Below the pieces are notes generated by a model. It worked only from the letters and a program-made list of their open reading frames with translations, searched no databases and was not told where the DNA came from. From NCBI GenBank assembly GCA_902168205.1, contig CABHOK010000007.1, forward strand, positions 647,180-711,179: a stretch of DNA of 64,000 nt, written 5' to 3'. The DNA is from an uncultured Chitinophaga sp. (lineage in GTDB: Bacteria; Bacteroidota; Bacteroidia; Cytophagales; Cyclobacteriaceae). Made by a program: the position numbers and the translations under genes. Positions 56,134 to 63,730 of this stretch are shown here, piece after piece. Each line of letters begins with the position of its first letter. Position 1 is the stretch's first letter.

Positions 56134-57615
56134 TTAGAGTACTTTTTGGCGGAGGTGACGGGGGATCAGGAGCCATTCGATTGCTTCGAAGACTAGCTCG
56201 AGTATAACGGCCAGGAGGGCTGCGGGTACGGCGCCCTTCAATATCAAGGAAGTATTATTTAAAGCTAGGCCTGTTACTATAAATTCTCCGAGCCCACCGG
56301 CACCGATGAAGGCTGCGAGGGTTGCTGTGCCTACGTTGATTACGGCTGCGGTGCGTATACCTGCGAGTATCATCGGCATGGCCAACGGTATCTCTACCAG
56401 TCGGAGTCTTTGCATACGGGTGAGTCCCATGGCAGTCGCTACATTTTTCAACGGAGGATCTACTGTAAATAAACCGATCATTGTGTTGCGCAGTATCGGC
56501 AACAACGCATACAGAAACAACGCAATCACGGCTGGTGTTGTGCCAATGCCCGCAAGCGGTATCAGCAATGCCAGTAAAGCTATGGATGGTATCGTCTGCA
56601 ATATACCTGCTATATATAGCACCACCTTGGATAAAGCCGGGTATCGGTATAATACTATACCCAGTGGAAATGCTACCACGATAGCTGCCAGTAACGCCAT
56701 GAAGGTAAGTTGTATATGAATCCATGTCTTTTCAAGAATAGAGGCTATACCGCTATCGGAAGCTGTATCTTTACTACCAATAAGTCCTTTACTGACAAGA
56801 AACTCATTTGCAATTTCACGGTGACTGCGTTGTTCAAATAGTGCCTGCGAATTCATCCGCTGCATTTCCGTTTCAGTAATTGCTCCCGTGAGTTTATGCA
56901 CAAGCGCTTTAGCCCTTACCGGAAGTGCAGCTGTATAGAAAGACACAGCCTGGTATTCCGGGAAAAATACTTTATCGTCTTTCAGCACTACCAGCTCGTA
57001 GCGCTTTATCTCGCCATCGGTGGAGTATGCATCGGTTACATCAATTTTTTTTTCGTGTATAGCCTGGTATGCCAGGCCGTGTTCGAGACCCGTGGGCTGT
57101 TGTCTCAAACCGTAATGCCTGGCAAGATTGTCCCATCCATCTTCGCGTTTCAGAAACTCGAAGCTCATGCCGATGCGTAGCTCAGAATGTTGCGCGAGAT
57201 CCGATATAGTCTTTAGCGCGGCTTTATCGGCAAGTTCCTGTGGTACAACCAGTGCATACGTGTTGTTGAAACCATACGGGGCTGATATTTCCAATGACCA
57301 GTTGTCTCTCAGCAGAGGGGCTAAATCGGCAGCAGTAACGCTTCGATTCTGCTTTAGTATCTCTGCAGCAATAGTCCCGGTATATTCCGGGTATATATCA
57401 ATAGCACTGGTGCGCAAGGCTTCAAAACTTACTACGGTTCCGCCAAGGTTAAATTTACGTTCTACGGTAAAGCCACCATCCTCGAGGATCAGTGCGATCA
57501 TTTCACTGAGTATATATCCTTCGTTAAAATGCTTCGCTCCTACCCGTATAGACTTTTGTGCCTGCACCGCGATGCTACACATTATCAGGAATATGGTATA
57601 TACTATGCTTCTCAT
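56134..57615 (-). CDS. Fused substrate-binding/permease protein of an OpuC/EgtU-type ABC importer
   Basis: 493 aa. Signal peptide (ends AVQAQ). Residues 20-290 form a periplasmic binding domain of the OpuAC/QAT type, with VGAKHFNEGYILSEMIALIL, LRTSAIDIYPEYTGTIA and VTDAYSTDGEIKRYELVVLKDD. Residues 290-493 are a BPD_transp_1 permease with five or six TM helices and the EAA-like IPSIALLALLIPLAGIGT. Fused binding domain and permease occur in betaine/choline (OpuB/C) and ergothioneine (EgtU) transporters. The presence of egtBD 4 kb away favours ergothioneine or a related betaine, by inference. The start overlaps the ATPase stop by 4 bp. Confidence 0.9.
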   Translation of the reverse strand: MRSIVYTIFLIMCSIAVQAQKSIRVGAKHFNEGYILSEMIALILEDGGFTVERKFNLGGTVVSFEALRTSAIDIYPEYTGTIAAEILKQNRSVTAADLAPLLRDNWSLEISAPYGFNNTYALVVPQELADKAALKTISDLAQHSELRIGMSFEFLKREDGWDNLARHYGLRQQPTGLEHGLAYQAIHEKKIDVTDAYSTDGEIKRYELVVLKDDKVFFPEYQAVSFYTAALPVRAKALVHKLTGAITETEMQRMNSQALFEQRSHREIANEFLVSKGLIGSKDTASDSGIASILEKTWIHIQLTFMALLAAIVVAFPLGIVLYRYPALSKVVLYIAGILQTIPSIALLALLIPLAGIGTTPAVIALFLYALLPILRNTMIGLFTVDPPLKNVATAMGLTRMQRLRLVEIPLAMPMILAGIRTAAVINVGTATLAAFIGAGGLGEFIVTGLALNNTSLILKGAVPAALLAVILELVFEAIEWLLIPRHLRQKVL

Positions 57616-58343
57616 TTTCCGTTGCGATATGATTCCTGTATCGATCGGATCACGGATGCATCACCGGTCATTTTTGCAGTTCCGTTTTGTAACCACACCA
57701 CGTTGTCGGCCAGGAGTTGTGCTTCTTCAAGATCATGAGACACCAGTATGACAGTACGCGGCTCGTGCTTCTGAATCGCGAGAAGATGATCGTAGATTGT
57801 ATGTTTGGTTTCATAGTCCAGCGCAGCAAAGGGTTCATCCATCAGCAACACCGGAGGTTCCAGTAACATGGCACGACATAACCCTGCACGCTGCTGCTCG
57901 CCACCGGAAAGCTGATACGGATATTTATCACCATACGCCTGCGGTAATTTTACCATGTCCATCAAATGCACAACACGTTTCCGGATTACATCGGTAGGCT
58001 TATGCACAACTTTGCCTAACAAGGCTATATTTTCATAGATGGTGAGATGCGGAAACAACCCAACCTGCTGCACAACGTATCCCATCTGCAAACGCATCGT
58101 ATGAATATCTTTATACGAAATCGGTTCACCGAATATCTTTACCGTTCCGGTGCCGGGACGAATCATACCATTGATAACCTGAAGCAACGTTGACTTGCCA
58201 CTGCCACTCTTTCCTAGTATCACGGTAACGCAGTTTGCTTCAAAAGCCAACGACACATCTGCTAAAACCGGCTCACCGGAATAGTGATGTGTTATTTGCA
58301 ATAATTCAACCGGATATGAGGCCAAAGGGAATCGAGTTTTCAC
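57612..58343 (-). CDS. ABC importer ATP-binding protein (OpuCA/EgtV-like)
   Basis: About 243 aa from the GTG at 58343 (VKTRFPLASYPVELLQI); an ATG at 58373 gives ten more residues that look like leader. Walker A GKSGSGKST, Q-loop MGYVVQQVGLFPHLT, signature LSGGEQQRA, Walker B PVLLMDEPFAALD and H-loop VSHDLEEA are complete. There are no CBS domains at the C-terminus, unlike OpuCA. It is the upstream gene of the importer operon and overlaps the binding/permease gene by 4 bp. Confidence 0.9.
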   Translation of the reverse strand: MKTRFPLASYPVELLQITHHYSGEPVLADVSLAFEANCVTVILGKSGSGKSTLLQVINGMIRPGTGTVKIFGEPISYKDIHTMRLQMGYVVQQVGLFPHLTIYENIALLGKVVHKPTDVIRKRVVHLMDMVKLPQAYGDKYPYQLSGGEQQRAGLCRAMLLEPPVLLMDEPFAALDYETKHTIYDHLLAIQKHEPRTVILVSHDLEEAQLLADNVVWLQNGTAKMTGDASVIRSIQESYRNGK

Positions 58344-58373
58344 GAAATATACAGCGGGAAATATAAAGCACAA

Positions 58374-58490
58374 ACTGAATTAGCTGCGAGCAGGAAATAC
58401 AGGGCTGCTGGCTGCAAGTTGCTGGCTTCGGGAAAATACAGCCGAACGAGTATACCTATGGGAGACAATTCATGACAATTAGAAGTATCT
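58374..58490. repeat. 'agctgcgagc/gctggctgcaag' intergenic repeat
   Basis: 58383-58435 is built from variants of the same low-complexity string seen at 33690-33860 and 56025-56085. It lies in the divergent gap between the ABC importer and the amidohydrolase. No ORF is present. Confidence 0.45.
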
Positions 58491-58562
58491 ATTGATTATT
58501 GATGGTTGTATACTACATTTGCCCGCGCAACTGTTTTCACCTTGCAGGTGCGCGGCTTTTTT
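58491..58562 (+). promoter_or_regulatory. Bacteroidota-type promoter with immediate terminator-like hairpin, leader of the amidohydrolase gene
   Basis: ATTG (58491-58494) and TACATTTG (58514-58521) are 19 bp apart and match the -33/-7 consensus TTTG...TAnnTTTG closely. A few bases later CCGCGCA (58523-58529) pairs with TGCGCGG (58549-58555), followed by CTTTTTTC. Inside is a second hairpin CACCT/AGGTG (58538-58550) sharing two bases with the first. The leader would therefore be either terminated or read through. No stop or start lies between it and the gene at 58667. Confidence 0.5.
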
Positions 58563-58666
58563 CTGAATATGTTTCGGAACAAGGCACAAACGATGTAAAA
58601 ATTGTATCGCCACCACTCTGCAATTTTTACCAGCTTCAGTAACCATTCAAATACTATATTGCTGTT

Positions 58667-59998
58667 ATGAAAATAGCGCACACGCTTCTTGTACTTTTTA
58701 GTGTCGTTCAGACTATACAGGCGCAAACCAAGTCGCCTGTTGTAAAACAGATTGAGACCTATACGGACAAACAATATCCTTCACTAGAGAAACTATACCG
58801 GCAGTTGCACCAGAATCCGGAGTTGTCGCTGCATGAAGAAAAAACATCGCAGCTCATGGCGACAGAATTACGATCGCTTGGTTTTAATGTGCTTGAAAAA
58901 ATAGGCGGTTATGGTGTGGCCGGTATATATACCAACGGCAAGGGCCCAACAGTATTGATACGCACCGATATGGATGCCTTGCCGCTCGAAGAAAAGACTG
59001 GTCTGTCCTATGCAAGTAAAGCAAAAGGTATAAATGCGGCCGGAGCCGAAGTCTCCGTGATGCACGCGTGTGGACACGATATACACATGACTGTATTTAT
59101 AGGTACAGCCCGCGCGTTGGTCGAAACGAAAAAACACTGGAAGGGAACACTGATAATGATCGCTCAACCTTCCGAAGAAAACGGTTTTGGTGCAGACCTC
59201 ATGTTCAAGGCCGGATTGTATGACAAGATTCCCACTCCGGATTATGCTATATCTTTACACAACCATGCTGGTCTTGAAGCCGGTAAAGTTGGTTATCACG
59301 CAGGACCGTTCATGGCCAGTGTTGATATGATGAACATCACGGTGCATGGTAAAGGTGGACATGGCGCTGCGCCTCATACCACGATCGATCCGGTTGTATT
59401 GAGTGCTGAAATGATCATGGCATTTCAGACTATAGTAAGTCGCGAGATCAATCCGCTGGAGCCTGCCGTTATCACTGTTGGTTCTATTCACGGTGGCACG
59501 GTTCACAACATTATACCAGACGATGTGAAAATGCAACTCACACTCCGCTCCTATTCGCCCCAGGTACGCGAACAGATTATTGCTTCGATTCATCGCATGA
59601 GTAAACAACTCGCATTGCTCGCAGGTTTACCGCCGGAGAAAATGCCGGAGATCACCATCAACGAGCCACAGACTCCCGCTACGTTGAACGATGCTTCGTT
59701 AACCAACAGACTTGTCAGTGTATTCCAAAAAAATCTTGGAGTCGATAATGTCGTGGAGATGCCACCTGCGATGGTAGGTGAAGATTTCAGCAGGTTTGGT
59801 TTGCAGGAGAAAAAGGTGCCGATCTGCATGTTCTGGCTCGGGACAGTAGCCCCTGCGTTGGTAAAGGAATCGAAAGAGAAGGGAACGATATTGCCATCGC
59901 TGCACTCGTCTGCTTTTGCTCCACTTCCGGAGCCTACTATCAAGACGGGTGTGGCTGCAATGAGTGCTGCGGCTTTGGATCTTTTTAGCGGGCGTTAA
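58667..59998 (+). CDS. M20 family amidohydrolase (IAA-amino-acid-hydrolase type), secreted
   Basis: 443 aa. Signal peptide (ends IQAQ). The M20D pattern is complete: LHQNPELSLHEEKTS, VLIRTDMDALPLEEKTG, HACGHDIHMT, IAQPSEENGFGADLM, SLHNHA and the dimerisation domain GKGGHGAAPHTTIDP. It should use two metal ions to remove an acyl or amide group from an amino acid or similar substrate in the periplasm. The natural substrate is not shown. Leader with promoter and hairpin is upstream. Confidence 0.93.
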   Translation: MKIAHTLLVLFSVVQTIQAQTKSPVVKQIETYTDKQYPSLEKLYRQLHQNPELSLHEEKTSQLMATELRSLGFNVLEKIGGYGVAGIYTNGKGPTVLIRTDMDALPLEEKTGLSYASKAKGINAAGAEVSVMHACGHDIHMTVFIGTARALVETKKHWKGTLIMIAQPSEENGFGADLMFKAGLYDKIPTPDYAISLHNHAGLEAGKVGYHAGPFMASVDMMNITVHGKGGHGAAPHTTIDPVVLSAEMIMAFQTIVSREINPLEPAVITVGSIHGGTVHNIIPDDVKMQLTLRSYSPQVREQIIASIHRMSKQLALLAGLPPEKMPEITINEPQTPATLNDASLTNRLVSVFQKNLGVDNVVEMPPAMVGEDFSRFGLQEKKVPICMFWLGTVAPALVKESKEKGTILPSLHSSAFAPLPEPTIKTGVAAMSAAALDLFSGR

Positions 59999-60000
59999 AT

Positions 60001-60050
60001 CCAGTTGCACAAAGTACACTGAGAAGACACAAAGAGGCACAAAGGTCTAT
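60001..60050. repeat. Dispersed 'gtgtacttctgtgcctctttgtgcc' type repeat
   Basis: Reverse-complement variant of the string near 26910-26960. It directly follows the amidohydrolase stop codon, where it may have settled as a neutral insertion. Confidence 0.45.
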
Positions 60051-60067
60051 ATATACCTATATATATT

Positions 60068-60373
60068 CTACTTGATCGAGAAACTTTCGTAGTGTTGCAC
60101 AGTTGGTTCGAACTCGAGCAGGAAGTCTTTATCTTCAGGATAGTAGCGAGCCTTTTCGATGTCTTCTCCGGCAAAGGCTTTGATACATTCAAGGTTGTCC
60201 CATACCGATATAGTCCAGAAGTGTGTTACGTCACCTTCTGTCTTGCGCCATATTTTTACTTCGCGATTTCCGGGAGTGGCGATATAGTCTCTCACTCCGG
60301 TTTCGTGGAGGAATTGCAGGTAGCGCTCTGCATCGCTGCTGCGGGTTCGGCAGTGCCATATGCGGGTGATCAT
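60068..60373 (-). CDS. ABM-fold monooxygenase-like protein
   Basis: 101 aa, single ferredoxin-like alpha/beta domain with VTHFWTISVWDNLECIKAFA and ARYYPEDKDFLLEFEPTVQHYE. This is the antibiotic-biosynthesis-monooxygenase (ABM) fold, which includes small cofactor-free oxygenases and heme-degrading enzymes. The substrate cannot be read. The gene is convergent with the amidohydrolase. Confidence 0.8.
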   Translation of the reverse strand: MITRIWHCRTRSSDAERYLQFLHETGVRDYIATPGNREVKIWRKTEGDVTHFWTISVWDNLECIKAFAGEDIEKARYYPEDKDFLLEFEPTVQHYESFSIK

Positions 60374-60683
60374 GGGTGTTCGTTATTCGTGACTCGTTAT
60401 CCGTTAATAGTTATCCGTTAATAGTTATCCGTTAATAGTTATCCGTTAATCGTGAATCGGAAATCGTGATATAGGGTAAAAGCTGGAAAAGTAACACTGC
60501 CATACCTCAAAGAAGACTCTTAATATAAAGGAAATCTCCGTGAAAGTATACAAGAAAAAATCCTATTACTATTTCTAAACCTTAAGTTCCCTTCTGATTT
60601 TTGTAGGCGATTGTAAACGGATATATTCGTTTATAAACGTTTGACAATGTACTGGTAAAAATCCTGAGCTATACTTTAGCTTC
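60374..60683. repeat. Gap with 14-bp tandem repeat before the recombinase
   Basis: 60397-60450 carries almost four copies of TTATCCGTTAATAG head to tail. The rest of the 310-bp gap is AT-rich and shows nothing else. The tandem copies match the dispersed 'taatcgttaacc' repeats at 26800-27055. The promoter of the recombinase should lie near 60600-60680. Confidence 0.6.
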
Positions 60684-61808
60684 ATGAAACCTGTAGTACT
60701 TGAGCCTTTGTGGCATGAAGATAAGTTAAACATTGCTATTCGCGGATGGCTGGAGAAAGATGCATTTAGAGCGCTGAATAACTTTCCAAACAGAAAATAT
60801 TCCTCTACACATAAATGTTATTATATCCCCTACAGGCCAGATGCTATCGATGCTTTAAAAAAAATACTTTCTCCATATATAGCTATAGAAGAAGCCGGTT
60901 GGGAAAGAACTTCAAAAGATGTACCCGATCCGCTCATGAACGTATTGAGTATTCCCAAGGAATTCGCAGAAACACTTGACAGGATGCGCTACAGTCGTGC
61001 TACAAAAGAGAACTATCTAAGTCAGTTTAAAATATTCTTGTCGTTTATATACCCAAAGACTGCTGAAGAGATTGATCAAAGTATCATTCACCGGTATATG
61101 CTATATCTTGTAAATGACAGGAAAGCAAGTTTATCTTCCCAGAATCAGGCAATCAATGCTATTAAATTTTATTTGGAAAAGGTAATGAGGCAACCTCGTA
61201 CCTGTTATTATATCGATCGGCCCAGAGAAGAAGATAAATTACCAGTGGTTATGAGCGAGCAAGAGATAAGGCTTTTATTTCATCATACTATAAATTTGAA
61301 GCATAAGTGCTTGTTATATATTCTCTATTCAGCCGGATTGAGAATAAGTGAAGTGCTTCATCTCAAACCGACGGATATAGATGCTGACCGTAGCTTGATT
61401 TATATTCGCGGTGCTAAGCATAATAAAGATCGTATAACGTTACTTTCCAAAGTTGCCTACCAGGTAACTCGGCAATATCTGGATGTCTATAAACCTCAGA
61501 TGTGGTTATTTGAGGGAACTGGTAACCGCCCGTATAGCCAACGCAGTGTGAACGCCATTATAAAACGAAATGCTGCTAAAGCAGGTATTACTAAAAATGT
61601 AAGTGCCCATACCCTTCGACATAGTTTTGCTACTCACTTATTGGAACAGGGCACAGATTTACGCTATATTCAAAATCTGCTGGGCCATGAAAGTTCTCGA
61701 ACGACTGAACGATATACTCACATAACTAACAAAGGTTTAAATCGGATTACAAGTCCTCTCGATCGGCTATGGAATGAAAAAATCAATGAAGATGATAGGG
61801 AAATATAG
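60684..61808 (+). CDS. Tyrosine recombinase associated with an integron-like cassette array
   Basis: 374 aa. Residues 1-85 are an extra N-terminal domain with LNNFPNRKYSSTHKCYYIPY. A SAM-like core-binding domain (about 100-185) and catalytic domain follow. Catalytic residues: Arg in SAGLRISEVLHL, Lys in GAKHNKDR, His309 and Arg312 in AHTLRHSFATHLLEQG, His335 in LLGHESS and the nucleophile Tyr344 in RTTERYTHI. The ending ITSPLDRLW resembles IntI C-termini, but the IntI-specific insertion before box II is absent. It points toward the cassettes. Base composition is lower in GC than upstream genes. It probably inserts and excises the cassettes that follow. Confidence 0.93.
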   Translation: MKPVVLEPLWHEDKLNIAIRGWLEKDAFRALNNFPNRKYSSTHKCYYIPYRPDAIDALKKILSPYIAIEEAGWERTSKDVPDPLMNVLSIPKEFAETLDRMRYSRATKENYLSQFKIFLSFIYPKTAEEIDQSIIHRYMLYLVNDRKASLSSQNQAINAIKFYLEKVMRQPRTCYYIDRPREEDKLPVVMSEQEIRLLFHHTINLKHKCLLYILYSAGLRISEVLHLKPTDIDADRSLIYIRGAKHNKDRITLLSKVAYQVTRQYLDVYKPQMWLFEGTGNRPYSQRSVNAIIKRNAAKAGITKNVSAHTLRHSFATHLLEQGTDLRYIQNLLGHESSRTTERYTHITNKGLNRITSPLDRLWNEKINEDDREI

Positions 61809-61825
61809 GCAATAATGTTCTTATA

Positions 61826-61850
61826 TTGGTACGTTGTGAGGCATTTTTGC
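61826..61850 (+). other. attI-like core site
   Basis: GTTGTGAGGCA at 61833-61843 lies 24 bp after the recombinase stop codon. It has the same GTTG core as the attC right boxes (GTTGTAT, GTTGTAG), but no facing palindrome, which is the difference between attI and attC. The first cassette would start at the second base of the GTT triplet. Confidence 0.55.
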
Positions 61851-61865
61851 TGGACAAAGTTGACT

Positions 61866-62117
61866 ATGGAATCGAAAGAACAACAGTGGACAAAAATTGA
61901 AAAATTCTACCAAGAACTAGTTGACGTTTATCACTGGGACCAGCGACCAATGGCTTATCTGGTTTACAATATGAAATCCGAAATATTCGAGGGACATTTT
62001 CAGCAAGGACAGGGTGTGACAGTAAAACTAGAGAGTTTTGGAAAAGAAATAAATAAAAGAATATTGGACTCTGTTGAAGAGTGGCTAAGCACAAACGCCT
62101 CACAACAAAGTATATAA
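61866..62117 (+). CDS. Cassette 1 protein, unknown function
   Basis: 83 aa from ATG at 61866 (a longer frame from 61815 would cross the attI-like site). Starts MESKEQQWTKIEKFYQEL and continues RPMAYLVYNMKSEIFEGHF. Soluble, acidic, alpha-rich, no known domain. Its stop codon lies inside the left arm of attC1, as in many integron cassettes. Confidence 0.7.
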   Translation: MESKEQQWTKIEKFYQELVDVYHWDQRPMAYLVYNMKSEIFEGHFQQGQGVTVKLESFGKEINKRILDSVEEWLSTNASQQSI

Positions 62118-62193
62118 AACATGGCGGCACTGTTGATTTTTAATTATTAAATTGGAGTGTCGCCACGTTTTATATACTAGCGTTGTATGCAAG
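62096..62193. repeat. attC-like site 1
   Basis: A 23-bp imperfect inverted repeat has arms 62109-62131 and 62156-62178 (21 of 23 pairs). Outer core boxes are CACAAC (62101-62106) and GTTGTAT (62182-62188), followed by GCAAG. The variable loop is AT-rich (24 bp). Confidence 0.82.
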
Positions 62194-62218
62194 CCACGCT
62201 GGACAAATAGGTTTACCA

Positions 62219-62725
62219 ATGACTGACAAACACAGAGAAATTTCTGACGACATTGTAAAACGACTCAAGACGGCTAATTCGGTTGACGAGTATGAACTTC
62301 GTAAGATCGGCGGAGAGGTTTACGATGTAATGAAATGGCTTAAGAATTATGAGATTATCGATCAGACGGAGACGGGAAGACCCTTCACTAAAGGCAATAA
62401 ATTCACTACTTACACCAATTTGGACACCCTGCTAAATCCACCCGCTCCGAAAAAAGATTTGCTCGACAGATTTCATAAAGTTTTCGCTATTGGGGGAGTG
62501 CTATTTGCTGTGGTTACTGGAACGATAACTTTAACGAGAGAGGGGAAATATCAAAGAACCCAGGATATAAATAGAGAACTTAAGTCGTCCAACGATTCTC
62601 TTTCTACAAAGAATGTTAACCTTGACAGTCTTCTGACGATTAAAGAAGCGGAGAATCTAAAGATGAGATCTCAAATAGATTCCTTAACCAATAACCAAAA
62701 GACCAATGGCAAAAAAGAAAAGTAA
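62219..62725 (+). CDS. Cassette 2 membrane protein with coiled coil, unknown function
   Basis: 168 aa from ATG at 62219. An N-terminal cytoplasmic domain (about 1-85) with ISDDIVKRLKTANSVDEYEL and GGEVYDVMKWLKNYEII resembles winged-helix-like folds. One TM helix, FAIGGVLFAVVTGTITL (about 95-112), follows, then a coiled coil of about 50 residues (RTQDINRELKSSNDSLSTKN and onward). No family assigned. It overlaps the next small ORF by 20 bp. Confidence 0.7.
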   Translation: MTDKHREISDDIVKRLKTANSVDEYELRKIGGEVYDVMKWLKNYEIIDQTETGRPFTKGNKFTTYTNLDTLLNPPAPKKDLLDRFHKVFAIGGVLFAVVTGTITLTREGKYQRTQDINRELKSSNDSLSTKNVNLDSLLTIKEAENLKMRSQIDSLTNNQKTNGKKEK

Positions 62726-62837
62726 TCCAGGAAAGAGTAAATCTGCAGATGATGGACAATTCAAAAGTGCAGAGTTTGCTAAAAACAATCCTAAGACAAC
62801 ATATAAACTTGGGACTAAGAAAAAACCTAAGAAGTAA
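62706..62837 (+). CDS. Cassette 2 lysine-rich 43-aa protein
   Basis: ATG at 62706, stop TAA at 62835-62837, too short to be listed by standard ORF scans. The protein is MAKKKSNPGKSKSADDGQ at the start and TYKLGTKKKPKK at the end, strongly basic. It overlaps the end of the membrane-protein gene by 20 bp, typical for coupled genes. A toxin-antitoxin or nucleic-acid-binding role is possible but unproven. Confidence 0.6.
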   Translation: MAKKKSNPGKSKSADDGQFKSAEFAKNNPKTTYKLGTKKKPKK

Positions 62838-62854
62838 TTCGGAGTAAGCGTGGC

Positions 62855-62954
62855 CAGCATACAACAAAATGTATAATCCATGGCGCTGATAAGGAGGACA
62901 TTGTTTAATTTTTGCTCAGCGCCACGGCTTATACATAAACGTTGTAGGCAAGTG
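62855..62954. repeat. attC-like site 2
   Basis: 21-bp arms at 62869-62889 and 62916-62936 (19 of 21 pairs), core boxes ATACAAC (62859-62865) and GTTGTAG (62941-62947), then GCAAG. The loop is 26 bp. Confidence 0.82.
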
Positions 62955-62967
62955 CAAGGAATAGCAA

Positions 62968-63249
62968 ATGGGATTTAGACAGAAAAACGATTTACACCAT
63001 AAGACTTTCTTGCGTTTGTCTCGAGAACGCCTTCTTGAGATAGGTATGCCTTTGCGCACAATGGAAAGCGATGCATGGAGATATCTACTGGACCACGGTG
63101 ACTGCTACTACACGAAATGGACTATTGACGGCCTGGATAAGCAACAGCTTTCCTCCCTGTTGGAACTAGTGGACAATTACGAGGAACATGATGAGAATTA
63201 TAGCTCGACCCTAAGACAGCGAATTAAATATAAACTAGAGACGGAGTAG
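62968..63249 (+). CDS. Cassette 3 protein, unknown function
   Basis: 93 aa. Starts MGFRQKNDLHHKTFLRLSRE and has WRYLLDHGDCYYTKW and DKQQLSSLLELVDNYEEHDE. Soluble and helical, no signal peptide. It has 14 Leu and a charged surface. No family recognised. The stop codon is 6 bp before attC3. Confidence 0.7.
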   Translation: MGFRQKNDLHHKTFLRLSRERLLEIGMPLRTMESDAWRYLLDHGDCYYTKWTIDGLDKQQLSSLLELVDNYEEHDENYSSTLRQRIKYKLETE

Positions 63250-63251
63250 CA

Positions 63252-63346
63252 CCAGCCTACAACAATGTGTATGTGCAATTTAAATTTGATTAATTATTTT
63301 TAAAGGAAAATTTAAACTGCACATACACGAACGTTGGCAGCAATGG
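63252..63346. repeat. attC-like site 3
   Basis: 22-bp arms at 63266-63287 and 63308-63329 (20 of 22 pairs), core boxes CCTACAAC (63256-63263) and GTTGGCA (63333-63339), then GCAA. Confidence 0.8.
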
Positions 63347-63383
63347 CCTTTGGACAATTTGAGTAACAACAAGAAAAACTAAC

Positions 63384-63722
63384 GTGAGACTTAAAGGACT
63401 AAGACTGCTGGGACTTTTTATTATAACTCCGTTGACTGTTTTAGCAAGTGGACAATATATAATTCCTTCTTTGCTCATCGACCTGGGACTATTCATCCTG
63501 ATAATGATTATAATCTTTACACTAAAAATTACGTGGACTGGAAAGTTGATTTTGTTCTTGTCATATTTAGCGGCAATGTTTTTATTATTCTATTTGCTCG
63601 ATCAATTAAATACTTTAGAGGACATAACATTAGTTAATATTGAGTCTGCTTTGTTACCTCCAGTAATTGTTTACGTGACATACAGACTGATTCGTGATAG
63701 ATTCAAGAAATCGGACAGATGA
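63384..63722 (+). CDS. Cassette 4 membrane protein, unknown function
   Basis: 112 aa from a GTG start (VRLKGLRLLGLF). Three or four TM helices are visible: GLFIITPLTVLA, SLLIDLGLFILIMIIIFTL, LILFLSYLAAMFLLFYLL and a C-terminal PPVIVYVTYRLI followed by basic residues. No family recognised. It lies between attC3 and attC4. Confidence 0.68.
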   Translation: MRLKGLRLLGLFIITPLTVLASGQYIIPSLLIDLGLFILIMIIIFTLKITWTGKLILFLSYLAAMFLLFYLLDQLNTLEDITLVNIESALLPPVIVYVTYRLIRDRFKKSDR

Positions 63723-63730
63723 AAGGCCAC

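Noticed and set aside
60397..60450. Tandem repeat as a CRISPR array
   Set aside because: Unit is 14 bp without spacers, and no cas gene is nearby.
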